From Siderastrea radians (taxonomy: Eukaryota > Cnidaria > Anthozoa > Scleractinia > Rhizangiidae), in contig OZ024890.1 in assembly GCA_964017195.1 (NCBI GenBank), positions 67,235,376-67,299,375 on the forward strand: 64,000 nucleotides of DNA. Direction: 5' to 3'. Below the pieces are notes generated by a model, which searched no databases, was not told the origin of the DNA, and saw only the letters and a list, made by a program, of their open reading frames with translations. Positions 21,327-32,760 of this stretch are shown in pieces (positions within the stretch are counted from its first letter, which is position 1; each line of letters starts with the position of its first letter). Both the position numbers and the translations under genes were made by a program.

Positions 21327-21710
21327 AGGGGCATAGTCACGAGTATTTCGCAGATTTTTTGGTCAAAACTGTGCTAAAATTATCAGTAGCTAACTTTGTC
21401 CATACCCAACATTGTGTTTAAACATTTAAAGGAACATATTAACTTAATTTCATTGAGAGAAAACAAACTATGACCATTTAATATCGATTTAATGTCAACA
21501 CGCTTAAAGATTTTGAAAAGTTTAACCTAATTTTTCGAGTTGCTATCCATTTCCATCCGTGCCACCGGTAATAACAGACGACAAAAAATAGTTTCAGTGA
21601 AGTAATATAGTCTTTAGTAACAAAACTAGACCATTATTTGTGGGCGTTCATTGATGTGAGGACATATTTTTGGTTTTTAAAGTGAACTAAAACAGCGTGA
21701 CTATGTCCCT
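21327..21710. mobile_element. TTAA-flanked MITE (copy in block A1)
   Basis: Ends AGGGGCATAGTCACG and (inverted) AGGGACATAGTCACG, each next to TTAA (21323-21326, 21711-21714). TTAA duplication is the mark of piggyBac-type transposition. 384 bp, non-coding. Also present in the other two block-A copies, so it predates the duplication. Confidence 0.65.
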
Positions 21711-24554
21711 TTAAGGCCATCTCAAAACAATGTTGTAGTTTTTTGTTTCAGGTTGAGCCTCATAACTTGTATGCTGGTAAATACCAGCGGTTGTAACAGT
21801 AGTTTTCACACGATTTCCCTTAGTTTACTCCATGTAACCCGAGTTCAACTGACGCTAACTACAGTAGATACCGCTGTCTCCAACTCCGGTTATCTTGAAT
21901 TCCCGCTATCTGGAAATGAAACCCGTTTACCTTGGATCTACTTACTATTTTCAATCATTTTACTATTGCCCATTTGGAGCTAGGTTATCTCGAATCCCCT
22001 GCTATCCTTTTCTCGTTGCCGAAGTTGGCACCCCGCAACTCGAACTGCAGTAATTATGACATCGTGAACTGGCTTACCGGTAATTACTACAGGAAACAAC
22101 GTTGCACAAAATCTTGACGTATATTAAATCGGTCATTTGAACCCTTCGATCGCCTTTGCAGTGGCCAACTTAGCTTATACCATCTAAGTTAATAAAATAG
22201 AAACGCTGATTAGAATTAACAGGAGCCCATGGAATTAATAAACAGCACGGATAACCAATATCACATACTTTAGAAAGAACTAGAGACTGCAAACACTAAT
22301 GTAGTTTGTATCATTGCTCATCAGTTTAGTTTTAAAAAAAGGCAACACCCTCGCTACCTCGTTTCCCTTTGAGAGTTCGAGATAGCAAAGGTCTACCATA
22401 GAAACATTTGTTCCTAATTGAGCCTGTAAATGTTTTGATTTCTTTTGAATATGCAGAGAAACTGCAAATAATTGAAGGATACTCGATCCTTTAAGGTCAG
22501 TATTAACCATCGGACGTACAAGCATTCACACCCCCACCGTAATACAATGGGGGGTGTTGATGAACCCCCCTTGGGTTTCGTTATGTTACAATATTTCGAA
22601 AAGATATCATTTTTAGTAGAAAGCATGACGTACATATTATGGGCTGCTGCGCTGCTAAGGGGCCTGTAACGTCATCCAAGATGGGCGCCATCTTGGATTT
22701 TACCAAAAATTAGAAATTGTCAAAAAATGTTACAAACCGGACATTTTTGATGCTAGGCATGTAGAATATGACATAATTAAACATTTTTCTGCTTTTTATT
22801 GATATTTGTTTGCATTTTTCACCTAAAAGGGTAAAAACACATTTTTCTTCAAAAATGGCTTGACAAACTGCCACTTATCTCGTAACCATAGTAACCAATT
22901 CTCATTGGTTTTATGTCTGTGCAGACGTCCTTTCTGATGTAAGTTTTTTAATCCCCGCCATACGGTATAGTGTGAACAATTCAAAGTGGCAATCAATTTG
23001 TTATGGCACGTAAAATCGCTGGTGTTTTACACTGGTGATTTGGTATCGCACTTACCTTATTAAGGAAATTAACGCTTGTGTTAATGAACTGTGCAATAAT
23101 TATAAGGAGGGAGTTACTGAAATGAGTACAACACGGCACAGAGTTAACTTCACCCCCCCCCCCGGTACAAAGGCTGAAAGATTTTCTTACCTCCGCTATA
23201 AAAGCCAATGGCTAAGGTACAACCCCCTCCACCCCTGGCCCCCATTTTCAACAAGCTTTATAAGACATTGGGTCATATTAAAACCATAGCAAAAACAACG
23301 AACTGCGTTAATTTCCTATAAAAAAGGAAATAAAACGCCGCGAACGTCACTGCTAAAATCGAAAGAAATATCGCATGCGAAACGGCTCTTGATGAGACTT
23401 TGCTATAAATGCTGTAACTTTTTGAGAGGTTTCGACCTCTTCCTTTCAATGTTGAAACAATAACAGAATTTAATACGCTCTCTCTATTTATGACGTTATT
23501 CTTATTAAGTGAATTTCAAATGCAAAGATTCGATATTTTTGTTTGGACGTGCAAGCAAATTTATACCCCCACCGTAGCACAAAGGTGGAGGGATGGGTTT
23601 TGCCCCCACCCCCTTTAGTTTTTGATGCGTTAAAATACTTCTGAACGACTGTTTTAGCAGTTGAGGTTGAGATTGAGTTCTAGAATACGTTACAAAACCT
23701 AACCTTGCCAGGTATGCCGTAAAATTCCGATCATATCCGTGGGCTTAGATTTGTCCAAAAGGGTTTTTTGGCGGACTTATTTTCGTGGGGAGCTTATTAT
23801 CGGAGGCTTGGTTTTACTACCCAATAGCAGTGGTCACACCCACGGCTATATCCTCAGGCCAAACACGACCAGTAATACCAAAGCATGTAACAACAGGAAC
23901 GTCTGCCGCACGAAGCGTTCTGGCTCATTTATCACCTTTCAACAAGGGCACAGTGTGTAAATGCTGATAATTTAGTTGATTAGGAAATCCTTTATCTAAT
24001 AGTCTGTATATATTATTATTCGTATCATTATAGTAGTGTTAGTATGTTAGTAGTGTTTTAGTATTATTATTGTAGTGCTAATTTTTAGCTTGTATTTTAT
24101 CCCTGTTCATTCAGTTTCTTAACTGCAATGGTGATTAATAAACAGTTGTTTATTTATCTATTTATTTATTTTAATTTTTGTATTTATATTTGGAAAGGAG
24201 TTCACGTGTGAAAATGCTGCGACAGAAAGAACGTTGGTACAAGGTGGAGGAATTGACTATCCTTGCAAATAGCAGTTGCATACTCCCAAGAAATACAAGC
24301 ACAATATTAGCAATGCAATACAACAAAAACAATGATCGTACAATCGAACTTTTAAATTACCTCTTTTTATACAATTTGCCTGTATGGCACCCTCTTGAGG
24401 TAAATTTAAGCCCACAATTGCTCTACCCCATTATCCAGCTTACTATTTACGCAGGTAGAATAGCACGGTAGTATGTGATATCACACCGTAATCGTCCTTG
24501 TTGGCGTATATTCGGGAAGGGGGAGGGGGGTGGGGCTTATCATCGGAGGGCTTT

Positions 24555-27500
24555 GGTCAAAAAATGAAATTTTTGTTTTCTTGAAAATACACATCCTTAA
24601 CTATTTAACTTTTCATGAAAAGGTGTATTTTTGAATTATTTTCACTAATTTGAGTCTAACGAGACACTTAACAACATATTGTATGGAAAGAAGGCCAAGT
24701 TGCCATGGCAACGGAAGAAAGCATTTTTTGTTTTTCCCTTGTTTACGACTCCTGTTTGGCACAAAAAGAACTGAAACGGGCGGGAAAATGAAATGGGACA
24801 TCTCTGTGACCCCTACATGAAGTAAACGCTTTCGTATTGCATCAACCGCTGTAGAACAGTCTGGAATGAAAACCAACTCCTACGAAAACCTAATTTCAGA
24901 GCAATAAGTGGTACACACGAACATTTTTTGTCGATTATGAGTGGTAAAAAGCATAGAAGCCGTTTCAGAAAGTCAAGGAAAGGAAAAGGGTTCACTGGAA
25001 GCTACTGGAGTTCCACGGTACGCAAAATCTGCCGAAGTAACAGCTTCACAAGATAGTGAAATCGCTCAGTCAAGTTCAGTGACTTCCCACGTGCAATTGG
25101 CCGAATTGGGTGATGTGTCAGATTCTGAGAGGGAGCTTGAACAACCATCAAGTGCTTCTAGGAAGAAAATGAAGCTTGATATTGCCGATGATAAGACTTC
25201 TCACTGCTCTAAAAAGGAAATAGTTACAGAATCAGATGGAGATGTAGCCGGATACAGACTGGTACAACTGGAAAACTTGTCTTCAGTGCTGTCCAGTGTA
25301 CACAGATGTGAAGAAGGTCAGTAAACTAGTCAAGCATGAACTTTCGTTCTTTTGACTTTCATTTCACTGGTTATGTTTTGTAGTGAACAGTATTAATTTA
25401 TAGTTATTTGTCTAAATTGAAACATATAAGCTTATCTATATTTCGATAAGGGCATTTGTGGTTTGCATTCAGACACAGCTCATCTGGTCCACTCTATTTA
25501 TTACTGTTTTGTTATTATTCCAGCAAGTCTTACTGTTAAAGAGGACAGTGATGGACGTGCAGGATTGATGTCAGACCTTTTCCTTTGCTGTGGTGGTTGC
25601 GATGAAAGTACCAGATTGCAGACATCCATCAACATCACCCCAAGAGGAAAGTCTTTTGATGTGAATCGGAGGGCGGTCTATCACTCAATTGAGTCTGGAT
25701 CTGGATATGAAGGGCTTTCTTCTTTCTGCAGCATTATGAACATGCCTTGTTTGTCCAAAAATGCCTATTATAATCAAGTAGATACTATTCTGGATGTTCT
25801 GGAAGGAGAAACCAAAGAGGAACTTGTCAGGGCAGGCCAGAGGCTGCGAAAGCTGATCATGGAGGAAAATGGAGATTTAGATGATACTAAAGTTTTAGAG
25901 GCTGCTGTTAGTTTCGATGGGACATGGGCCAAGAGAGGCTTTACCTCATTAACTGGGGTGGTGTTTGCGATATCAGTTGACACTGGTGAGGTATTAGATT
26001 ACCATGTATTGTCAAAGGCATGCCAAGCATGCTCCCTCAAGAAATCACAATGCGAAGGAGACGAGGAACGGTTTGAAGAGTGGAGGAGAGAGCATGTGGC
26101 ATCTGGCAAATGTGACATCAACTTCGCAGGGAGTTCACCAGCTATGGAAGCCGAGGGTGCTGTAATTCTTTGGAAGAGGTCTATTGAACTACACAATATC
26201 CGCTACAAATGGATGGTCTCTGACGGAGACAGTAATTAAAAGCTTTTAGCTCTGTTGAACATGTGTATGATGATTGCCAAGTAGTGAAGCTAGACTGTGT
26301 AGGCCACGTCCAAAAGAGGATGGGCAAACATCTTTTGAATCTTAAATCCAGAACAAAAGGAAAACTTGATGATGGAAAGCCTATTGGTGGTCAAGGCCGG
26401 TTAACTGAAGGTAAAATTAAACAGTTACAAAAATATTATGGCCTAGCCATCCGTCAAAATACTATCTCCAAGGCAAATCCCTCAGATAGGGAAGTTGATA
26501 TTGCTGTCTATGCAATGAAGAAGAACATAGTTGCAATTCTGCATCATTCTGTGAAATCTGGAGACCTTGCAAAGCAGCACAGATTCTGCTTTCCAGGAGA
26601 ACATTCATGGTGCAAATGGCAGCAGGACATGGCGTCGGGAACAAAGACTTACAAAGGGGATGACTGTTTGCCAGAGATTTTTCTGGAACTCCTTAAACCA
26701 ACATTCATGACCCTCAGTGAATCTAAGCTTCTTGAGAGATGTGTACTGGGTACAACTCAGAATCGTAATGAGTCTATTAACTCACTGGTTTGGGTTCGAT
26801 GCCCAATACATAAACATCATGGTGCCAAAGCCATATGCTGTGCTGCAGCATCTGCAATATTGCACTTTCACAAAGAAGCAGAAAGCTGAAAGGAAGTCAT
26901 GGAGAGACTAGGCATCCCAGCTGGGTCACACACTAGCCACTCTGTAAACATTAAGGACACAAAAAGGCTGCAAAAAGCAGATAAGCAAGCAACGATAAAG
27001 GAGAAGAAGCGTCGCCAGCGCCTTCAGTTGGCTCGTACTAGACGAGAGGAAGCTCTGCGGGAGAAGGAGGGGGTCTCTTATGAAAGTGGAGGATTTTAAT
27101 GTGCTGCCTCAAACTTAAATGATCAAAACATGTACTGTTTTGTACTCACTGGAGACATAATTTGCATGATAACGTCGATTAATTCTTTTTTTCCACTTTA
27201 AATCCATTTTTCTCAAAATGCGGGAATTTAGGCTTTGAGTAACGATAACTCAACAAGGATTTAAGCTATAAACCTGAAATTTTCAGGGTAGAAAGTTCTC
27301 ATTGCATTGATGGTAATAAGCGATGGATTTTGTCATGGGGTGTTTAGTATAGGAATTATTAATTTTAAAGAATTAAAATTTTGCCAAGATTTGGTGTTGC
27401 AACTTGCTACTGGCGCTGTTTTGGATTAATTTAAAATTTGACAAATTCCATCGCTTATTGCCATTGTTTATTCATATACTTCAGAATGATACCAAAAACA

Positions 27501-27741
27501 ACAGTTTCCTGTAGCCAAAAGAGAGATATCATTGCTCAAGTGCATGTAGGCCATGCACAGTGAGTGGTCTTTTTAAATACTCGGTGTCAGATTATATTGG
27601 CCGATGGTGCTCTGAAACATCAATTTTCGAAATCTTTGGCTCACTAGCTTTCCACTGATATATAGTTTGTTATGGTTTCAAGTTAAAGCCTCATTGTGCC
27701 ATTCGTTTAAAAAATGCGCATTTTTCAGGTAGACCCCCGCC
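24555..27741 (+). mobile_element. Mutator-like (MULE) DNA transposon inserted between blocks A1 and B1
   Basis: This 3.2-kb stretch interrupts the A-B junction that is continuous at 45324-45337 in the next copy. It encodes a broken Mutator-type transposase (24937-27099). Terminal inverted repeats could not be delimited with confidence by eye; the right end near 27690-27741 contains GGTAGACCCCCGCC. The 3' portion 27100-27741 is AT-rich and non-coding. Confidence 0.7.
24937..27099 (+). pseudogene. Mutator-like transposase with one intron, frameshifts and a nonsense codon
   Basis: The ATG at 24937 begins MSGKKHRSRFRKSRKGKGF, a basic start typical of this family; the frame shifts near 25005. Exon 1 ends GAAG|GTCAGT at 25316 and exon 2 starts at 25524 (phase 1 intron). 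Catalytic-core stretches: VLEAAVSFDGTWAKRGFTSL (first Asp), then LSKACQACS, YKWMVSDGDS (second Asp), LDCVGHVQKRMGKHL and NRNESINSLVW. A frameshift sits at about 26237 between DGDS and the next conserved block. A TGA at 26887-26889 cuts the last part (KEVMERLGIPAG..., basic coiled end, stop at 27099). The order and motifs match the metazoan Mutator-like transposase domain. Not functional as read. Confidence 0.8.
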
Positions 27742-27832
27742 TTAAGGGGCTTACATGCCGAGGGGGAGGTTCTTATCGAAATTATGCGGTATTTTTAAAC
27801 GTACGTATAGACAATCTGTAGACGAAGGGAAA

Positions 27833-28114
27833 TCAAATGTTGCAAGTTTGTAGGATGAAAGAAGTTTTTTGGTGCTCTGACAAATTGTTTTGATTCTCAT
27901 CAGATGGGTTTCTGTTGTTCAGTGATATAAATTCAAAACCTCCATCACGCTTAGCTGTTCTAGATGTATTTCCAGCCATTTCAAAGGATATAGTTTTGTT
28001 CCGGGTTATTATGTCCCCAGACCCTCCTTTCAGGTGGTGCTGGTAGCGAAATCTACCACGTCTATCTAAAACTTTAATGAAAACAATAACGTAACTTATT
28101 ATATAACAAAACAC
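27833..28114 (-). CDS. Uncertain 93-residue ORF in block B1, possibly an exon remnant of a membrane protein
   Basis: The frame reads FCYIISYVIVFIKVLDRRG (hydrophobic, then basic), then a polar tail ending ILQTCNI. This could be the end of a transmembrane segment plus a cytoplasmic tail, as in a GPCR piece, but no family motif is decisive. The protein is identical in the unit-2 copy, and the one base change seen is synonymous. That is weak evidence because the two units are nearly identical everywhere. Confidence 0.2.
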   Translation of the reverse strand: MFCYIISYVIVFIKVLDRRGRFRYQHHLKGGSGDIITRNKTISFEMAGNTSRTAKRDGGFEFISLNNRNPSDENQNNLSEHQKTSFILQTCNI

Positions 28115-28648
28115 GAAAACCTTTGTCTGGTCTTTTTAACACTTAATTAATGGCACAAAAGCCCGTTTTAACAGTTATACCCTAGTTAAGAGCCTTTTTA
28201 TCGATCCTTCAAGCTCTGATTTTTACGTTAACGTTTAATGCAACAGTTGTATATTATTATTGGCGTGATCATGATGTAATTTACATAACTATCAGACACA
28301 TTTCATTGTTTCCGGGACAATGCTTTGTTATTGATTCCTTTTCTTCGGAGGCCATTTCATAACAATTTTCTTCTATTTGTTTGTATTATTAAGAATCTTT
28401 AAATTCTGCGTTTTTTCCATTGGTAAGCTTCTCGATCTGAAAGTTTGTTTATACCACGATCTGTTTCAAAAGCTCAAACGGCAAACTCATGATCAATAAC
28501 TCAGAGCTACTTTAGCTGTGACGTACCTACCAAGTACAAAAAGATCTTTATCTTTAAATGGCATTATTAAGGCAGCACGATAAAGGGCAATATAACAGTT
28601 TCCTTTTCCTTTCTACCGTTTCGATTAGTTACACTCACGATCGATCCA

Positions 28649-28933
28649 TGACGTCAAACCAATGTGAGCCGATTTCCAAGTGACGCCAACAAACAATGGA
28701 TCTTTATTCTCAAACCGACTCAAGGGCAAGAGGTTGAGTCAATATTTGAATAGTTTATGCACTGCAGGCGCTGACGCTGTGAGCTGTGTTCATAAACTTC
28801 CCGTCACGTTTGTTACTGCAAAGGAAACTACGTTATAAGTTCTTCATCCAAAATTTTGGGTGCCAGTCTTGCATTTATCCACATTTGGGTGGCAAGGAAT
28901 TGAATAGGAAAGAAAAACTGTATTTAAGCAGAG
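28649..28933 (+). promoter_or_regulatory. Possible promoter and first non-coding exon of glycosyltransferase-Death gene 1
   Basis: A palindromic CRE (TGACGTCA, 28649-28656) and a CCAAT (28659-28663) are followed by a G/C-richer stretch, then a strong donor, GCAGAG|GTAAGAT, at 28933/28934. This would give a 5' untranslated exon spliced to the acceptor at 32760 just before the ATG at 32766. All of these are kept in unit 2 apart from a 12-bp deletion next to the donor. No TATA box or transcript evidence. Confidence 0.3.
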
Positions 28934-29304
28934 GTAAGATTATATTTTCCTTAGTGACCGAATCCATTCCCGTTGAGTTGAAAAGCCTTTCATCTAGTAT
29001 TATCTTGCAGTGAATTGAAGCACCCTACAGTTTGAGAAAAACGCTTTTACTGAAGATTTGATCTAACGAGTTACTTCCGTATAGCCTTTGTTATAGACAA
29101 ATCTTACAGAGAGATACGGTAACCTTGAATGAATTGAGATTGAAATTGAAACTCGGCCGGCCAATTGCATTTGGTTGTCAGCCATTTTAGGATGAAACCA
29201 TTTGAAATCAGGGTTTTCATGTTCGAAGTTATCAGAGTGAATGTCGTGTTTTGTGTGTTTTGTGTTTTGTGTGATAAGCCGGCCCCGAACAATCTTAGCC
29301 GTTT

Positions 29305-30412
29305 AAAATCGTTTATTAGCTATTCTCTAAAACTTTTAGTGTTTCAATCGGTCTGGAATCCTTCGTCGTGGAATTTTACAATACAATTCCTGTTAAATGT
29401 TTAAAGGAGCACTGAGAGCTAAAGGAAGACAAGAATTCGGCCGAACGTACGTGCCACAGTTTCAGCGTAAAAAACGTGAAAGACAAACGGTTCTCTTTTC
29501 CGCGTATAAACAGATATTGCTGACTAAATTAGATAATTAAAAGCTATTCCGGGAAATGCTATATGGATGTAACGAGTCTCTATATATACAAATATACCAC
29601 AGGATGAGGGCAAAATTACAGTGTGCACAGTGTATATAACGATTTGAACACAAAGCCATTTAAACCCTTTTTCGCCATGAGACGGGGTCGATATCCCTCA
29701 GCTGGCACAAGGTGTTTTTAGTCGTGTTTGCCTTTAATCTCGTACAGACAGTTTTTGCTCGCATATAGTTTCGCAGGAGATCAGAACAAGATCTGTTGAG
29801 CTTATATAATGCACTATCATTACACTGTTATTATAGATCTCCCTGAGTGTAATATTTAAGTTAAGCACGAGGAGGAAGAGTTAATTGTTGCATTCATCAA
29901 AACGGATTATTTGCATATACCTATAGAGATTTATTGCATTATCGAGCCTTAACTATTTATAGTACGCCCAAGATATATTTACCAGTTTGGAACGCAGATT
30001 ACTTATGGATTTAGGAATATACTATGCGATCATTTGCGATGAGTTGCAGTGCAATCAGTTCATCAGGTTAGTTGAAGGATATTTCACGTAATTGCTCCAC
30101 AATCACGGCTATACTTCAGAGACATGTATCTAAATAAGACAATGTCCATATAGCATTTCCCGGAATAGCTTTTATTTCATTTAGTAGTCGGCAGTACCTG
30201 TTTATACCTGGGAAAAGAGAACCGTTTGTCTTTCACATTTTTTACGCTAAAACTGTGGCACATACGTTAGCCGAGTTCTTGTCTTCCCTTAGCTCTCAGT
30301 GCTTTGAAAAACATTTATTGAAATTGTATTATAAAATTCCACGACGAAGGTTTCCAGACCGATTAAAACACTAAAAGTTTAATAGTTTTAGATAATAGCT
30401 AATTAGTTTTAC
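29305..30412. mobile_element. 1.1-kb foldback element with about 265-bp inverted arms (unit 1)
   Basis: Left arm 29305-29570 and right arm 30144-30412 are inverted copies: CGGTCTGGAATCCTTCGTCG on the left pairs with the region around 30340-30365 on the right, and GGGAAATGCTATATGGA with TCCATATAGCATTTCCC. The loop (29638-30141) is a direct copy of DNA at 31206-31709. Confidence 0.7.
29638..30141 (+). repeat. Direct repeat, first copy (inside foldback loop)
   Basis: About 500 bp that starts near CGATTTGAACACAAAGCCAT and ends near GACATGTATCTAAATAAG. It matches 31206-31709 in the same direction at roughly 90 percent or more by eye. Unit-2 counterparts are near 47236-47736 and 48800-49294. Confidence 0.7.
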
Positions 30413-31205
30413 TGAACTCAACGTTTTGCACACGTGCTGTTCGCAAAAGTTTGGCTTTAGAATGTTCTTCCGAGATGCAAGATTGGCAAGATTAAGCATT
30501 TCGAATTTCCCGTGGGCTTGAAGAAGTTTGCTTTTACTTTTTTTATTACTCAGACGTACGAGCGACATCATCATCAGCAACATCATCAGCAGCTAACTTT
30601 GCAACAGGTGTTTAAACGAAAGTATATAGAAAACGGATTTATTCTAGTATCAAGAGATACGAACGATTTATGTTCTTTCGTCACTACGTCCACGGTGCTT
30701 TTTTGTATAGAAATTATTGTCCAGGCAATAAAAATTTTATGCTGCCCCTCGGTTAATATTTAAACTGAACTATTATGCTGGTTAGGGTATTTTAATGGGG
30801 TTACAACATATTGAACATTCTGGGAACCCTCTAGGCGATCTATCCATGCCTCGTGGTTTTGGCCGGACTCGACAAAAACAGAAATTGTTGATCGTCGCCT
30901 TTTTTATTTTACCCACTTCCTCCCACCCTTGTCCTAGCCACATATACCTATTAGATGATGACTATTACATGGAGATTTTTGCCCTCACCTTTGCTGGGTA
31001 GGGCTTCCTTTCATTTGTCTGTAATTGATATTGAATTGAAACGATTATTAAAGCGGCTATGTGGCCAGCCACATAGCCAAAGCTTATCCAAAAAGAAATT
31101 TGAGTTTGTTGATTCATCGTCAAACACCATTTCCAGCAAACAGAGCAAGCCTAAACAATAGTGTTTCTTGTTGTAATATATATTTTGGAGAGGGGCAGGA
31201 TAAAT

Positions 31206-31709
31206 AATATTAACAACGATTTGAACACAAAGCCATTTTAACCCTTTTCCGCCAGAAGGGTCGATATCCCTCAGCTGACACAAGGTGGTTTTATTTGTTT
31301 GCCTTTAATCTCATACATGCATACAGTTTTTGCTCGCATATAGTTTCAGCAGGAGATCAGAAGAAGATCTGTTGAGCTTATATAATGTACTATTATTACA
31401 CTGTTATTATAGATCTCCCTGACTGTAATATTTAAGTTAAACATGAGGAGGAAGAGTTAATTGTTGCATTTATCAAAACCGATTATTTGCATATACCTAT
31501 AGAGATTTATTGCATTATCGAGCCTTAACCATTTATAGTACGCTCAAGATACATTTAAGTGGTTTGGAACACAGATTACTTATGAATTTAGGAATATGCT
31601 ATGCGATCATTTGCGATGAGTTGCGATGCAATCAGTTCATCAGGTTAGTTGGAAGGATATTTCACGTAATTGCTCCACAATCACGGCTTCAGGGACATGT
31701 ATCTAGATA
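31206..31709 (+). repeat. Direct repeat, second copy
   Basis: Partner of 29638-30141, 1.07 kb downstream of the first copy's end. A perfect 11-bp stem hairpin (GGCTATGTGGC/GCCACATAGCC, 31055-31078) lies just upstream of it. Confidence 0.7.
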
Positions 31710-32760
31710 AGAAAACCTGTAGTTTATCAAAGAGGGGCCCTTACAAGATGGAGTTATACATTTTTGGGCACCTAGATTCACGGATTTTGTCTATTTGGTA
31801 TTAGAAATAAATTTTGCGTGATCTGTTTTGGAAATTGCAAAAAATACATACAGTGGAACCAAGAGAGTTGTGGAACCCAGGTATAACGAAAACGCCCGGG
31901 GATAGAGGTTGCTCCTGTAAATCAGGACGCTAAATGTTTTGATTGCACAAAATTAGGATATTCTGTTTGGGAATAGTGATAGAAGTTTCTATAACAGGGC
32001 CATGACAAAAAAAACTCATAGATCAAACCCTCGGGGAGTCCTGTATTCTCTGCTTCCGCATTCTCAAAGTACACCAATGAAAAACCTGACAGCTTCCCAT
32101 GGAATTCTATGAAACTGGAGTGAGGTCCCAAGAAGTGCTTTAAGATTATCCGTAGACTTTTTTCAAGCGTCTGTTGCTCGCCTAAAGCAACTATCAAAGC
32201 TATGCTTAAATATTGATGGCTTTAGTTGAATTTTCCCCTTTAAGCAAAAAAAAAAGGTATATTAACGAAATAAATGCAAACAAAAATCAGAAGTGATTTA
32301 TTTGAAAACACGCTTTGGAGTGATTTCACAGAATATCGAGAAATATTTATTGTACTTGGTTAGATTCAACACTAATTCTATTATTTCGTTTCGTCTTGTT
32401 GAAAGATATTGCATATTTCTTTACCGCGTGTGGTCCCCATTTATTTACGTCGACAATAGTCAGTAGGAAATTAACAAGCGCACATTTCAGCACTTACGAG
32501 GCTTTCATAACTTAGATGGACATTTTAAAAATATAATTTAACTAGTTAGTAAAAATTTAAAAGGTCTAATTCGTACTAGTCGTAACAACTGTAATGGGGG
32601 ATCCTTCACCACTCAGGAAAAAAGCCCACAATCTAAACATTTTAAGTTGCGTTCTGGCAACAAATGTACCAGGTCCTTCTCGACCGATAACAGGTTGAAT
32701 TACACGCTGTTCTAAGAATATTTTAATTGTTATCTGTTTCTTATAAAAGTGTTTTTTCAG

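Larger units (their letters stand above)
20920..24554 (+). repeat. Segmental duplication block A, copy 1 (Death exon plus 3' flank)
   Basis: Nearly identical to 41676-45324 and 55154-58069. Homology starts abruptly at the Death exon acceptor and ends at ATCGGAGGGCTTT. Apart from the exon it holds 3' untranslated-type sequence, a TTAA-flanked MITE, an AATAAA signal, poly-C tracts and no other convincing gene. The ORFs of 60-97 codons in it are not conserved in frame or family. Confidence 0.85.

Noticed and set aside
23739..23967. Overlapping 60-73 codon ORFs in block A1
   Set aside because: Differences between the three copies include frame-breaking indels, so no coding constraint.
25774..26644. 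Minus-strand ORFs opposite the Mutator transposase
   Set aside because: Shadows of the plus-strand transposase, which has clear family motifs.
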